Positions 1 to 5,475 of a DNA stretch of 8,468 nt are shown here, one piece after another; the stretch's first letter is position 1, and the number at the start of each line of letters is the position of its first letter. The notes below the pieces were generated by a model. It searched no databases. It was not told the origin of the DNA and worked only from the letters and a program-made list of their open reading frames with translations. The stretch is taken from positions 1 through 8,468 of the forward strand of contig CAIMCU010000190.1 of NCBI GenBank assembly GCA_903839585.1. Reading direction: 5' to 3'. Source of the stretch: an uncultured Actinomycetes bacterium. GTDB lineage: Bacteria; Actinomycetota; Actinomycetes; Nanopelagicales; Nanopelagicaceae. A program made the translations under genes and the position numbers.

Positions 1-842
1 GCTTGTTGGTTAAGAAGGTTAAGGGTGCGATCCTTATTGGCATCGTCGTTGCAACTGCCGCTGCCGTAGCAGTTGAATCCGCCTTCAAAATCGGACCTTT
101 GTTTAACGGAGCAACTGGAGATGTAAATCCAAAGGGTTGGAACCTCAACGTTCCAGCGATGCCAGAATCGATCGCAGCTACCCCAGACTTCTCACTCTTT
201 GGTCAGTTCAATCTCTTGGGCTCCCTTGATCGAGTTCCTCTGGTCACTGTAATTCTTCTAGTCTTCACACTCTTGCTCTCTGACTTCTTCGACACAGTCG
301 GAACAGTTACTGCAATTGGACATGAATCAGGCTTGATCGATCGTGATGGAAACGTTCCAAACAACGATCGAATTCTGCTCGTTGACTCCATCGCAGCTAT
401 GGCTGGAGGAGCTGGAAGCATCTCATCAAACACCAGCTATATCGAGTCTGCATCAGGTGTAGGCGAAGGAGCGCGAACAGGGCTTGCCTCAGTTGTTACT
501 GGAGCCCTCTTCCTCTTAACTACCTTCCTTTCACCTTTGGTTGCAATCATCCCTTACGAGGCTGCTACACCAGCCCTAGTCATCGTTGGTTTCTTGATGA
601 TGACTCAGATCAAGGGAATTGATTGGGAGGATCTGGGTATCGCTATCCCTGCATTCTTAACAATTATCTTGATGCCGTTTACTTACAATATCTCTGTAGG
701 TATCGGTGCAGGATTTGTTTCATACGTAGTAATTAGATACCTGCAAGGTCGCCGCAAGGATGTACATCCTTTGATGCTCCTTGTATCAGGTCTCTTTATG
801 ATCTACTTCTTATCTTCTCCAATAAATACCTGGATAGGATAG
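1..842 (+). CDS. NCS2 (AzgA-type) purine permease, C-terminal part, 5'-truncated by window edge
   Basis: Inner-membrane nucleobase:cation symporter of the adenine/guanine/hypoxanthine (AzgA, GhxP/AdeP) branch. The reading frame is open from the first base and the visible part is 279 codons; the family is usually about 430-480 residues, so roughly the N-terminal third is outside the window. The in-frame TTG at base 3 is not a real start. Residues counted from base 3: SDFFDTVGT (93-101) is the family motif of the substrate-site helix, and SYIESASG followed by GEGARTG (145-160) is the second signature, with Glu148 the likely substrate or proton residue. Hydrophobic segments lie near 6-26, 78-96, 160-185, 187-203, 212-246 and 255-273. 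A polar loop at about 27-75 contains GWNLNVP, which I recall from actinobacterial members. Which purine is carried cannot be read from the sequence. It converges on ung and ends just before a strong hairpin terminator. Confidence 0.9.
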   Translation, partial: LLVKKVKGAILIGIVVATAAAVAVESAFKIGPLFNGATGDVNPKGWNLNVPAMPESIAATPDFSLFGQFNLLGSLDRVPLVTVILLVFTLLLSDFFDTVGTVTAIGHESGLIDRDGNVPNNDRILLVDSIAAMAGGAGSISSNTSYIESASGVGEGARTGLASVVTGALFLLTTFLSPLVAIIPYEAATPALVIVGFLMMTQIKGIDWEDLGIAIPAFLTIILMPFTYNISVGIGAGFVSYVVIRYLQGRRKDVHPLMLLVSGLFMIYFLSSPINTWIG

Positions 843-853
843 AAAAAGCTAGT

Positions 854-899
854 AATAACTCAGCCCTCAAGGAGACTTGGGGGCTGAGTTATTTTCTTT
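854..899 (+). terminator. Intrinsic terminator of the permease gene, possibly bidirectional
   Basis: Bases 854-871 pair with 876-893 as an 18-bp stem. All pairs are Watson-Crick except one G-U (867/880), and the loop is a GAGA (GNRA) tetraloop. A T-rich tract, TTTTCTTT (892-899), follows at once, giving a rho-independent terminator 11 bases after the permease stop. On the other strand the same hairpin lies just after the ung stop, and a run of five Ts (complement of 843-847) follows 6 bases beyond the stem, so weaker termination of ung transcripts there is plausible. The T-tract overlaps the ung stop codon (898-900). Confidence 0.9.
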
Positions 900-1539
900 A
901 CAAGCGCCAATCAATAGGAGATTTATTCAATTCTCCGAGCATGTCATTGGCTCTACTGAATGGTTTAGAGCCCAAAAACCCTTTGTAAGCTGATAGAGGG
1001 CTTGGGTGTGCACTCTTAATGACGTGCTTAAAATACTTCTCTAACTCTGATGCTTTCTCACCCCACAGAATCGCCACTACATCTCTCTCACCTAAAACCT
1101 TTGCTACCTCGTCGGTAATCCGCTGCCAACCTAAATCGCTATGTGAACCTTTGTCTACAGCTGAGATAGTCAGGACCCTGTTGAGAAGAAGCACGCCTTG
1201 ATCCTGCCACTGCGAGAGATCTCCGTGATGTGGTTGTTCTACACCAAGATCTGCTGAAAGCTCCTTTAAAATATTACGAAGCGATTGCGGAAGCTTTGCT
1301 GTTTCTCTAGTAACTGAGAAGGAGAGTCCAACGGGATACTCTGGGTTTGGATAAGGGTCCTGTCCGAAGATGACAACCTTGACCTCATCAATGTCTCTTC
1401 CAAGCGCACGCATAACAAGGTCGTGTTTTGGTAAGAAGGCTGTTCTTGCCACTCTTCTTTCAATCTCATTTAACAAATCTAAGCTTTGTTCCAAGCAAGC
1501 TTTCCAGGATGGATGTAGCTGTTCTTCAAAAGATCTCAT
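898..1539 (-). CDS. ung: Uracil-DNA glycosylase (family 1)
   Basis: Cytosolic base-excision repair enzyme that cuts uracil out of DNA. At 213 residues it is a normal length for family 1. The water-activating motif GQDPYP is at residues 59-64, with catalytic Asp61 and Tyr63, and Phe74 in GLSFSV stacks on uracil. Asn120 in LLLNRVLT reads the base. The HPSPLSAYKGF segment starts at His178 and supplies the second catalytic residue plus the intercalating Leu182. Pro64 stands where the E. coli enzyme has His; I recall this variant in other actinobacteria, so it is not a defect. The ATG overlaps the TGA of the upstream ABC ATPase gene (ATGA) and no separate Shine-Dalgarno site is visible, so translation is probably coupled to that gene. 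The stop codon lies in the T-tract of the convergent permease terminator. Confidence 0.96.
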   Translation of the reverse strand: MRSFEEQLHPSWKACLEQSLDLLNEIERRVARTAFLPKHDLVMRALGRDIDEVKVVIFGQDPYPNPEYPVGLSFSVTRETAKLPQSLRNILKELSADLGVEQPHHGDLSQWQDQGVLLLNRVLTISAVDKGSHSDLGWQRITDEVAKVLGERDVVAILWGEKASELEKYFKHVIKSAHPSPLSAYKGFLGSKPFSRANDMLGELNKSPIDWRL

Positions 1540-2324
1540 GAACTTCGTGCGAAGAATCGCTTTCCATCAAAGGTTACCTCGATAGGAGTTTCAAAGATTG
1601 CGCTCATGTGTTCAGAGGTAATGACCTGTGAAATAGGCCCACTGACAGCAACCTTCCCATCTTTGAGAACAAGTGCGTGAGTAGTGCCCTGTGGCACCTC
1701 TTCGATGTGATGTGTAACCAGAATTGAGGCCGGAGAGGTTGGATCGGCTGCAAAGTTTGCAAAGCGTTTAAGTAGATCCTCGCGCCCACCCAGATCTAGG
1801 CCCGCAGCGGGTTCATCTAAGAGGAGAAGCTCAGGGTCGGCCATGAGAGCCCTGGCTATGGCAACTCTCTTTCGTTCACCCTCACTCAAAGTTGAATACC
1901 TTCGATCAGCTAACTCACGTACGCCGAAGGTAGTTAGAAGTGAGACGGCGCGGGACTCATCCCAAAGGTCGTACACCTCATTCCATCGCCCAAGAATTGC
2001 GTAAGCAGCTGTCAAGACAACATCCCTAACAATCTCATCACCCGGAATATCCTCAGATATCAACGCCGCACAAATTCCAATTCGCGTCCGCAACTCTGAA
2101 AGATCTACCTTGCCCATCTGCTGATTTAAGACTGTTACGGTTCCAGAAGTTGGAAACATTCTTGTGGCTAAAATATTTAGCAGAGTAGATTTTCCAGCTC
2201 CATTCGGACCCAGGATTACCCATCGCTCACCATTTTGAATTTGAAAATCGATGGGTCCAAGTATCGTTCGGTCGCCTCGGATAACAGATACCTGAGACAG
2301 AGATAAGACGACTTGATTTTCCAT
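1536..2324 (-). CDS. Orphan ABC-type ATPase, ModF/YlmA-like (COG1119 type)
   Basis: A single ABC nucleotide-binding domain of 262 residues with no membrane segment. Walker A is GPNGAGKST (39-47), the signature is LSEGE (146-150, a variant of LSGGQ), Walker B is LLLLDEP (166-172), the D-loop is AGLD (174-177) and the switch is THH (204-206). Where a Q-loop glutamine is expected there is IGICAALIS (82-90) with no Gln. I recall Ser/Ala-type replacements at this site in the COG1119 group, and the stretch from the signature onward resembles that group. No permease or binding-protein gene is adjacent, so the substrate, if it is a transporter at all, cannot be assigned. It is divergent from serB and overlaps ung by 4 bases. 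From memory, Mycobacterium also has an ABC ATPase gene beside serB2 (Rv3041c/Rv3042c), which suggests an old linkage. No Shine-Dalgarno site precedes the ATG. Confidence 0.88.
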   Translation of the reverse strand: MENQVVLSLSQVSVIRGDRTILGPIDFQIQNGERWVILGPNGAGKSTLLNILATRMFPTSGTVTVLNQQMGKVDLSELRTRIGICAALISEDIPGDEIVRDVVLTAAYAILGRWNEVYDLWDESRAVSLLTTFGVRELADRRYSTLSEGERKRVAIARALMADPELLLLDEPAAGLDLGGREDLLKRFANFAADPTSPASILVTHHIEEVPQGTTHALVLKDGKVAVSGPISQVITSEHMSAIFETPIEVTFDGKRFFARSS

Positions 2325-2332
2325 AGGCGAAA

Positions 2333-2338
2333 AAGATA
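2333..2338 (-). promoter_or_regulatory. Candidate -10 element for the ABC ATPase-ung unit
   Basis: Read on the - strand, TATCTT (TANNNT consensus) ends 8 bases before the ATG of the ABC gene. The predicted transcript would begin about 2 bases before the start codon, that is leaderless or nearly so. No convincing -35 hexamer is visible. The absence of a Shine-Dalgarno site supports the idea, but a TANNNT match alone is weak evidence. Confidence 0.35.
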
Positions 2339-2343
2339 TCGGT

Positions 2344-2358
2344 AATCTGAGGCAGATT
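2344..2358. repeat. Short inverted repeat in the divergent promoter region (candidate operator)
   Basis: AATCTG-AGG-CAGATT is a perfect 6-bp inverted repeat with a 3-base spacer, centred at 2351. It sits between the divergent ABC ATPase and serB starts, immediately upstream of the candidate -10 of the ABC gene, where a regulator could act. Short palindromes also arise by chance, and no regulator gene is nearby. Confidence 0.3.
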
Positions 2359-2395
2359 TGGCTTAAATAGGCCGAGCAGGGCGAGTGATTCGCGA

Positions 2396-2401
2396 TAATC
2401 T
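2396..2401 (+). promoter_or_regulatory. Candidate -10 element for serB
   Basis: TAATCT (TANNNT) ends 9 bases before the serB ATG, and there is no Shine-Dalgarno site between it and the start. A transcript from here would begin within about 3 bases of the ATG. No clear -35 hexamer is seen, as is common for actinobacterial promoters. Confidence 0.35.
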
Positions 2402-2410
2402 ACTCTCATT

Positions 2411-3616
2411 ATGAGTACATCTGAGGAACAGTTCACGGGGTTAGTGCTCCTCTCAGGTGTCGACTCCCCCGGAATAACCTCTGCGCTCTTTGAGACGCTG
2501 GCACCCTTTGAAGTAAGCGTCCTTGATATTGAACAGGTTGTCATCAGAGATCGTTTGATTCTTACTCTCCTAATATCCCTCTCCCCTGCCCACGCAAAGG
2601 CGATTGAAGAGGATTTAGACGCTTGTGCTGCAAAACTCGGTGTTGATATTGCGACCGCTTTTGAGAATCAAGAAAAGGAGAGCATCGCAGCCAAGACAGG
2701 CTTGAGCCATATCGTAGCTATGAGTTCTACCCTCAAACCTGCAGCAATTTCTCTCATTGCTCAAGAGATCTCTCTCGCTGGCGGAAACATTGAGCGAATT
2801 CATCGCACGGCAAGCTATCCAGTAACCGCCATTGAGTTCATCGTATCTGGATCATCAACCTCAGAGCTACGAAAGAGATTGGCTGCTATCTCAGCTGAAG
2901 CACAGATTGATATCGCGGTATCTCCTGGCGGCTTAATGCGCTGGGCGGTCAAGATGGTCGTTATGGATGTCGACTCAACTTTGATTCAACAAGAAGTTAT
3001 CGAACTGCTCGGAGCCCGCGCTGGCGTTGAGGCCGAGGTAGCGGCGATAACTGAGTCGGCGATGCGTGGTGAGATGGATTTTGAGGCCAGTCTTCGCGCG
3101 CGTGTAGCCCTTCTTGCCGGGTTACCCGCATCCGTTATCGATGATGTACGGGCGCAGATCGTCCTCACCCCTGGCGCTAAAACTTTGGTTAAGACGCTTC
3201 AAAAACTCGGTCATCACATCGCAGTTGTATCCGGAGGCTTTACCTCTGTGATTGAACCGATACTGAAGGATCTCGGAATTGAGCACTACCGTGCAAATGA
3301 GTTAGAGGTTGCCGATGGAAAACTCACCGGAAAACTCACCGGGCCGATAATCGATAGAGCTGCCAAAGCCATGGCGTTGCGCGACTTTGCACGAGAGCAC
3401 GGCGTTGGCTTGGAGCAAACTATTGCAATCGGCGATGGAGCGAACGATTTGGATATGATCGAGGCAGCAGGGTTAGGTATTGCATTTAACGCCAAACCTG
3501 CGGTGAAAGCGGCTGCAGATAGTTCAATTACCGCACCGTTCTTAGACTCTGTGCTTTATCTACTCGGTATATCTCGTGAGGATATTGAGGCTGCGGGAGC
3601 AACCGAGAGAAAGTAG
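2411..3616 (+). CDS. serB: Phosphoserine phosphatase with two N-terminal ACT domains
   Basis: HAD-superfamily enzyme that hydrolyses O-phosphoserine to serine, the last step of serine synthesis; cytosolic and Mg-dependent. It has 401 residues, close to mycobacterial SerB2 and longer than single-domain SerB. ACT domain 1 is at about 8-80, with the glycine-containing turn GVDSPGIT (16-23); ACT domain 2 is at about 98-170. In the family these domains bind amino acids such as serine for feedback control. The catalytic domain runs from about 180: motif I is DVDST (186-190, nucleophile Asp186 and acid/base Asp188), motif II is SGG (274-276), motif III is probably Lys319, and motif IV is GDGANDLDM (341-349, Mg-binding Asp342 and Asp346). 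The ATG at 2411 places the first ACT domain near the N-terminus as expected. It is divergent from the ABC gene and its stop lies 1 base from the convergent hisG stop. Confidence 0.95.
   Translation: MSTSEEQFTGLVLLSGVDSPGITSALFETLAPFEVSVLDIEQVVIRDRLILTLLISLSPAHAKAIEEDLDACAAKLGVDIATAFENQEKESIAAKTGLSHIVAMSSTLKPAAISLIAQEISLAGGNIERIHRTASYPVTAIEFIVSGSSTSELRKRLAAISAEAQIDIAVSPGGLMRWAVKMVVMDVDSTLIQQEVIELLGARAGVEAEVAAITESAMRGEMDFEASLRARVALLAGLPASVIDDVRAQIVLTPGAKTLVKTLQKLGHHIAVVSGGFTSVIEPILKDLGIEHYRANELEVADGKLTGKLTGPIIDRAAKAMALRDFAREHGVGLEQTIAIGDGANDLDMIEAAGLGIAFNAKPAVKAAADSSITAPFLDSVLYLLGISREDIEAAGATERK
3317..3340 (+). repeat. 12-bp perfect tandem duplication inside serB
   Basis: GGAAAACTCACC occurs twice in direct succession and in frame, encoding a doubled GKLT (residues 303-310) between the DG and GPII segments of the phosphatase domain. 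As I recall, homologues have the same spacing here (DG-x-LTG-xxxG-PI), so this may be sequence convergence rather than an inserted copy. It does not disturb a catalytic motif. Confidence 0.75.
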
Positions 3617-3617
3617 T

Positions 3618-4463
3618 TTAAAGACGACAGGCGTGAATATCGGTTACTAGAATTCCGCGCGCGCCCAGAGCCCACAGCTCATCCATAGTTTGGTTGGTAT
3701 CGACACGTTTGACCATAGCTCTTACCGCTACCCAGTCCTGCTTTTGTAGTGGAGAGATAGTTGGCGATTCAAGGCCAGGAGTAATCTTGCACGCCTGATC
3801 AACTTTGATCTTGGGTATGTCGTAATCCAAAAGTACATACTGCCTAGCGGTAACTACACCCTGAAGTCGGCGAATGAGGACTTCAAGTCCGACCGGAACA
3901 CTCTCTCCACTTCGCTTTATCAATATCGCTTCGCTATTTAAAATAGATTCGCCAAATACTTCAAGCCCTGCCTGTCGAAGGGTATTACCGGTACTCACAA
4001 CGTCAGCGATCAGATCGGCCACCCCAAGGCGCACACTACTTTCAACGGCTCCATCTAGACGAACAATCTGTGCTGAAACCGACTCTTTGCGAAGATAGTT
4101 CGAGACTAGGCCAGGGTAGGCGGTTGCAACTCGTTTGCCTTCAATATCCTTGATCGACCAGTTCGAGTTAACAGGCGCTGCGAATCTAAATGTTGAACCA
4201 CCAAAACCTAATGCGAGTACCTCTTGCGCCGTTGCTCCAGCATCTATCAGAAGATCGCGCCCAGTAATTCCAGCCTCTAACTCTCCAGAGCCCACATACA
4301 CGGCGATATCGCGTGGCCTGAGATAGTAGAACTCAACACTGTTGTCGGGGTCGATAAGAACAAGATCTCGAGAGTCGGTTCGTTGGCGATAACCAGCCTC
4401 CTTCAGTACCGCAATCGATGCATCTGCTAAAGAACCCTTATTCGGTACAGCTACTCTCAACAT
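3618..4463 (-). CDS. hisG: ATP phosphoribosyltransferase, long form
   Basis: Catalyses the first and committed step of histidine synthesis, joining ATP and PRPP to give phosphoribosyl-ATP. At 281 residues with a C-terminal regulatory domain, it is the long form that works without HisZ. The N-terminus [12 protein letters not shown] is typical. The PRPP loop lies at about 150-162 in [13 protein letters not shown]. The regulatory domain begins near 206 and holds [10 protein letters not shown] (230-239) and [11 protein letters not shown] (263-273); in the family this domain mediates histidine feedback inhibition. The start codon lies 14 bases after the hisE stop. A weak purine-rich AGAAG precedes the ATG, so the gene is most likely co-transcribed with hisE. 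Its stop is one base from the convergent serB stop and I see no terminator hairpin between them. Confidence 0.96.
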   Translation of the reverse strand: MLRVAVPNKGSLADASIAVLKEAGYRQRTDSRDLVLIDPDNSVEFYYLRPRDIAVYVGSGELEAGITGRDLLIDAGATAQEVLALGFGGSTFRFAAPVNSNWSIKDIEGKRVATAYPGLVSNYLRKESVSAQIVRLDGAVESSVRLGVADLIADVVSTGNTLRQAGLEVFGESILNSEAILIKRSGESVPVGLEVLIRRLQGVVTARQYVLLDYDIPKIKVDQACKITPGLESPTISPLQKQDWVAVRAMVKRVDTNQTMDELWALGARGILVTDIHACRL

Positions 4464-4477
4464 TTTCTTCTCGATTC

Positions 4478-4741
4478 CTATAGGTAACGATAAATATCTT
4501 CAGGCTTTAATCCGCGTGCCAGCATCATTGTTTGTAGGTGATAGATCAGCTGACTAATCTCTTGCGCTAACTCCGCGTCGCTTTCATGCTCTGCAGCCAA
4601 CCAGACCTCTCCAGCCTCTTCCAGAATCTTCTTACCTATTGTATGAACGCCTGCATCAAGTGCTGCAACTGTTCCAGAGCCTTCAGGGCGGTTCGCCGCC
4701 GTCTCTACAAGTTGTTGCCAGAGTTCATCAAAGCTTTTCAT
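4478..4741 (-). CDS. hisE: Phosphoribosyl-ATP pyrophosphatase
   Basis: Hydrolyses phosphoribosyl-ATP to phosphoribosyl-AMP and pyrophosphate, the second step of histidine synthesis; an all-helical MazG-like fold. With the ATG at 4741 the protein has 87 residues, normal for stand-alone HisE (not fused to HisI). Key metal-site motifs are [14 protein letters not shown] (36-49) and EISQLIYHL (61-69), and the C-terminal [15 protein letters not shown] stretch is nearly the same as I recall for mycobacterial HisE. A TTG two codons upstream (4747) is also in frame, but the ATG is preferred: it is the stronger codon, and a TANNNT box lies exactly 7 bases upstream of it, as for rpe and def. hisG follows after 14 bases, so the first two enzymes of the pathway are made together. 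The gene for the third step is not in the window. Confidence 0.95.
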   Translation of the reverse strand: MKSFDELWQQLVETAANRPEGSGTVAALDAGVHTIGKKILEEAGEVWLAAEHESDAELAQEISQLIYHLQTMMLARGLKPEDIYRYL

Positions 4742-4747
4742 GATCAA

Positions 4748-4753
4748 AGTTTA
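4748..4753 (-). promoter_or_regulatory. Candidate -10 element for hisE-hisG (leaderless)
   Basis: On the - strand TAAACT occupies -12 to -7 relative to the A of the hisE ATG (4741), so a transcript would start on the ATG itself. No Shine-Dalgarno site lies close to the ATG. The 70-base gap to rpe, the largest within the seven-gene run, is consistent with a separate promoter. The same geometry is seen at rpe and def. Confidence 0.45.
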
Positions 4754-4754
4754 C

Positions 4755-4769
4755 TGGAGTAGTGCTCCA
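4755..4769. repeat. Short inverted repeat upstream of hisE (candidate operator)
   Basis: TGGAG-TAGTG-CTCCA is a perfect 5-bp inverted repeat with a 5-base spacer, placed one base upstream of the candidate hisE -10 box, between the -10 and -35 positions. It is too short and lacks a T-run to be a terminator for rpe. A regulator site is possible but unproven. Confidence 0.25.
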
Positions 4770-4811
4770 TCCTTCTCTCAATTAGCTGGGGACGATTCTC
4801 ATAGGTTGGAA

Positions 4812-5471
4812 CTATTTGCCCTGGGCTAGGCGCCTTAGAGTTTGAACCATGGCCGCTGGATTATCAGAGTTAAAAACCGCACTGCCGGCTACAAAGGTAT
4901 CTGCACCAGCCTCCGACGCCATCTCTATAGTTCTCTCAGAGATGCCACCATCTACCTGCAACCAAATGGGTCTATCTCCAATGAGTTTCTTGGCCTGAGA
5001 GATCTTAGGAAGCATATCCTCTCGAAAACTTTGACCTCCAAAGCCTGGTTCAACGGTCATAATCAAAATCATGTCAATATCGTCAAGAAAATCAGAGTAT
5101 GAATTTAGATCAGTCTCAGGCTTGATGGCTATCGAAGCCCTGGAACCTAGGGATTTTATCGATTTAATTGTCATTGAGATATCTGCAGCCGCCTCAACGT
5201 GAAAGGTAACGCTATCGCAGCCGGCCTCAGCATAAGCAGGAGCTATCGAATCAACATTGGCAACCATCAGATGAGCATCTACTGGAAGAGAGGATTGAGT
5301 GATGATCGCCTCTGCTGCTTGGAAATCAAATGTAAAGTTTGGAACGAAGATATTGTCCATAATATCTAAATGCAGAAGATCTGAGACGTCTGCAATCTTT
5401 GCTATCTCGTTTTTTAGATCAGAAAAATCCGCGTTGAGGATACTTGGCGTGATGCGTATCTCTTTGATCAT
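4812..5471 (-). CDS. rpe: Ribulose-phosphate 3-epimerase
   Basis: Interconverts ribulose-5-phosphate and xylulose-5-phosphate in the pentose phosphate pathway; a cytosolic TIM barrel. At 219 residues it is a full-length enzyme. Motifs in order: PSILNADF (9-16), LHLDIMD (33-39, metal ligands His34 and Asp36), DAHLMV (65-70, His67), TVEPGFGGQ (139-147, phosphate loop), QVDGGI (172-177, Asp174 as acid/base partner of Asp36) and AGSAVF (195-200). One oddity is Ile41 in MDNIFVPN, where the enzymes I recall carry His. The ATG starts 4 bases after the rsmB stop. AGGA overlapping that stop sits only 2 bases from the ATG, too close for an ideal Shine-Dalgarno site, while a TAGAAT box sits at -12 to -7. 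Either coupling to rsmB or a leaderless mRNA could serve it. Confidence 0.95.
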   Translation of the reverse strand: MIKEIRITPSILNADFSDLKNEIAKIADVSDLLHLDIMDNIFVPNFTFDFQAAEAIITQSSLPVDAHLMVANVDSIAPAYAEAGCDSVTFHVEAAADISMTIKSIKSLGSRASIAIKPETDLNSYSDFLDDIDMILIMTVEPGFGGQSFREDMLPKISQAKKLIGDRPIWLQVDGGISERTIEMASEAGADTFVAGSAVFNSDNPAAMVQTLRRLAQGK

Positions 5472-5475
5472 GGTC

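Noticed and set aside
2227..2544. 105-residue - strand frame across the divergent promoter region
   Set aside because: It overlaps the ABC gene and the start of serB, both strong genes, and its translation has no recognisable motif.
3652..3664. GC-rich alternating run near the hisG end, considered as half of a terminator
   Set aside because: No matching arm at hairpin distance and no T-run follows. It encodes conserved residues of the HisG regulatory domain.
4742..4747. TTG at 4747 as the hisE start
   Set aside because: It adds only two residues. The ATG at 4741 is a stronger codon and is in register with the candidate -10 box.
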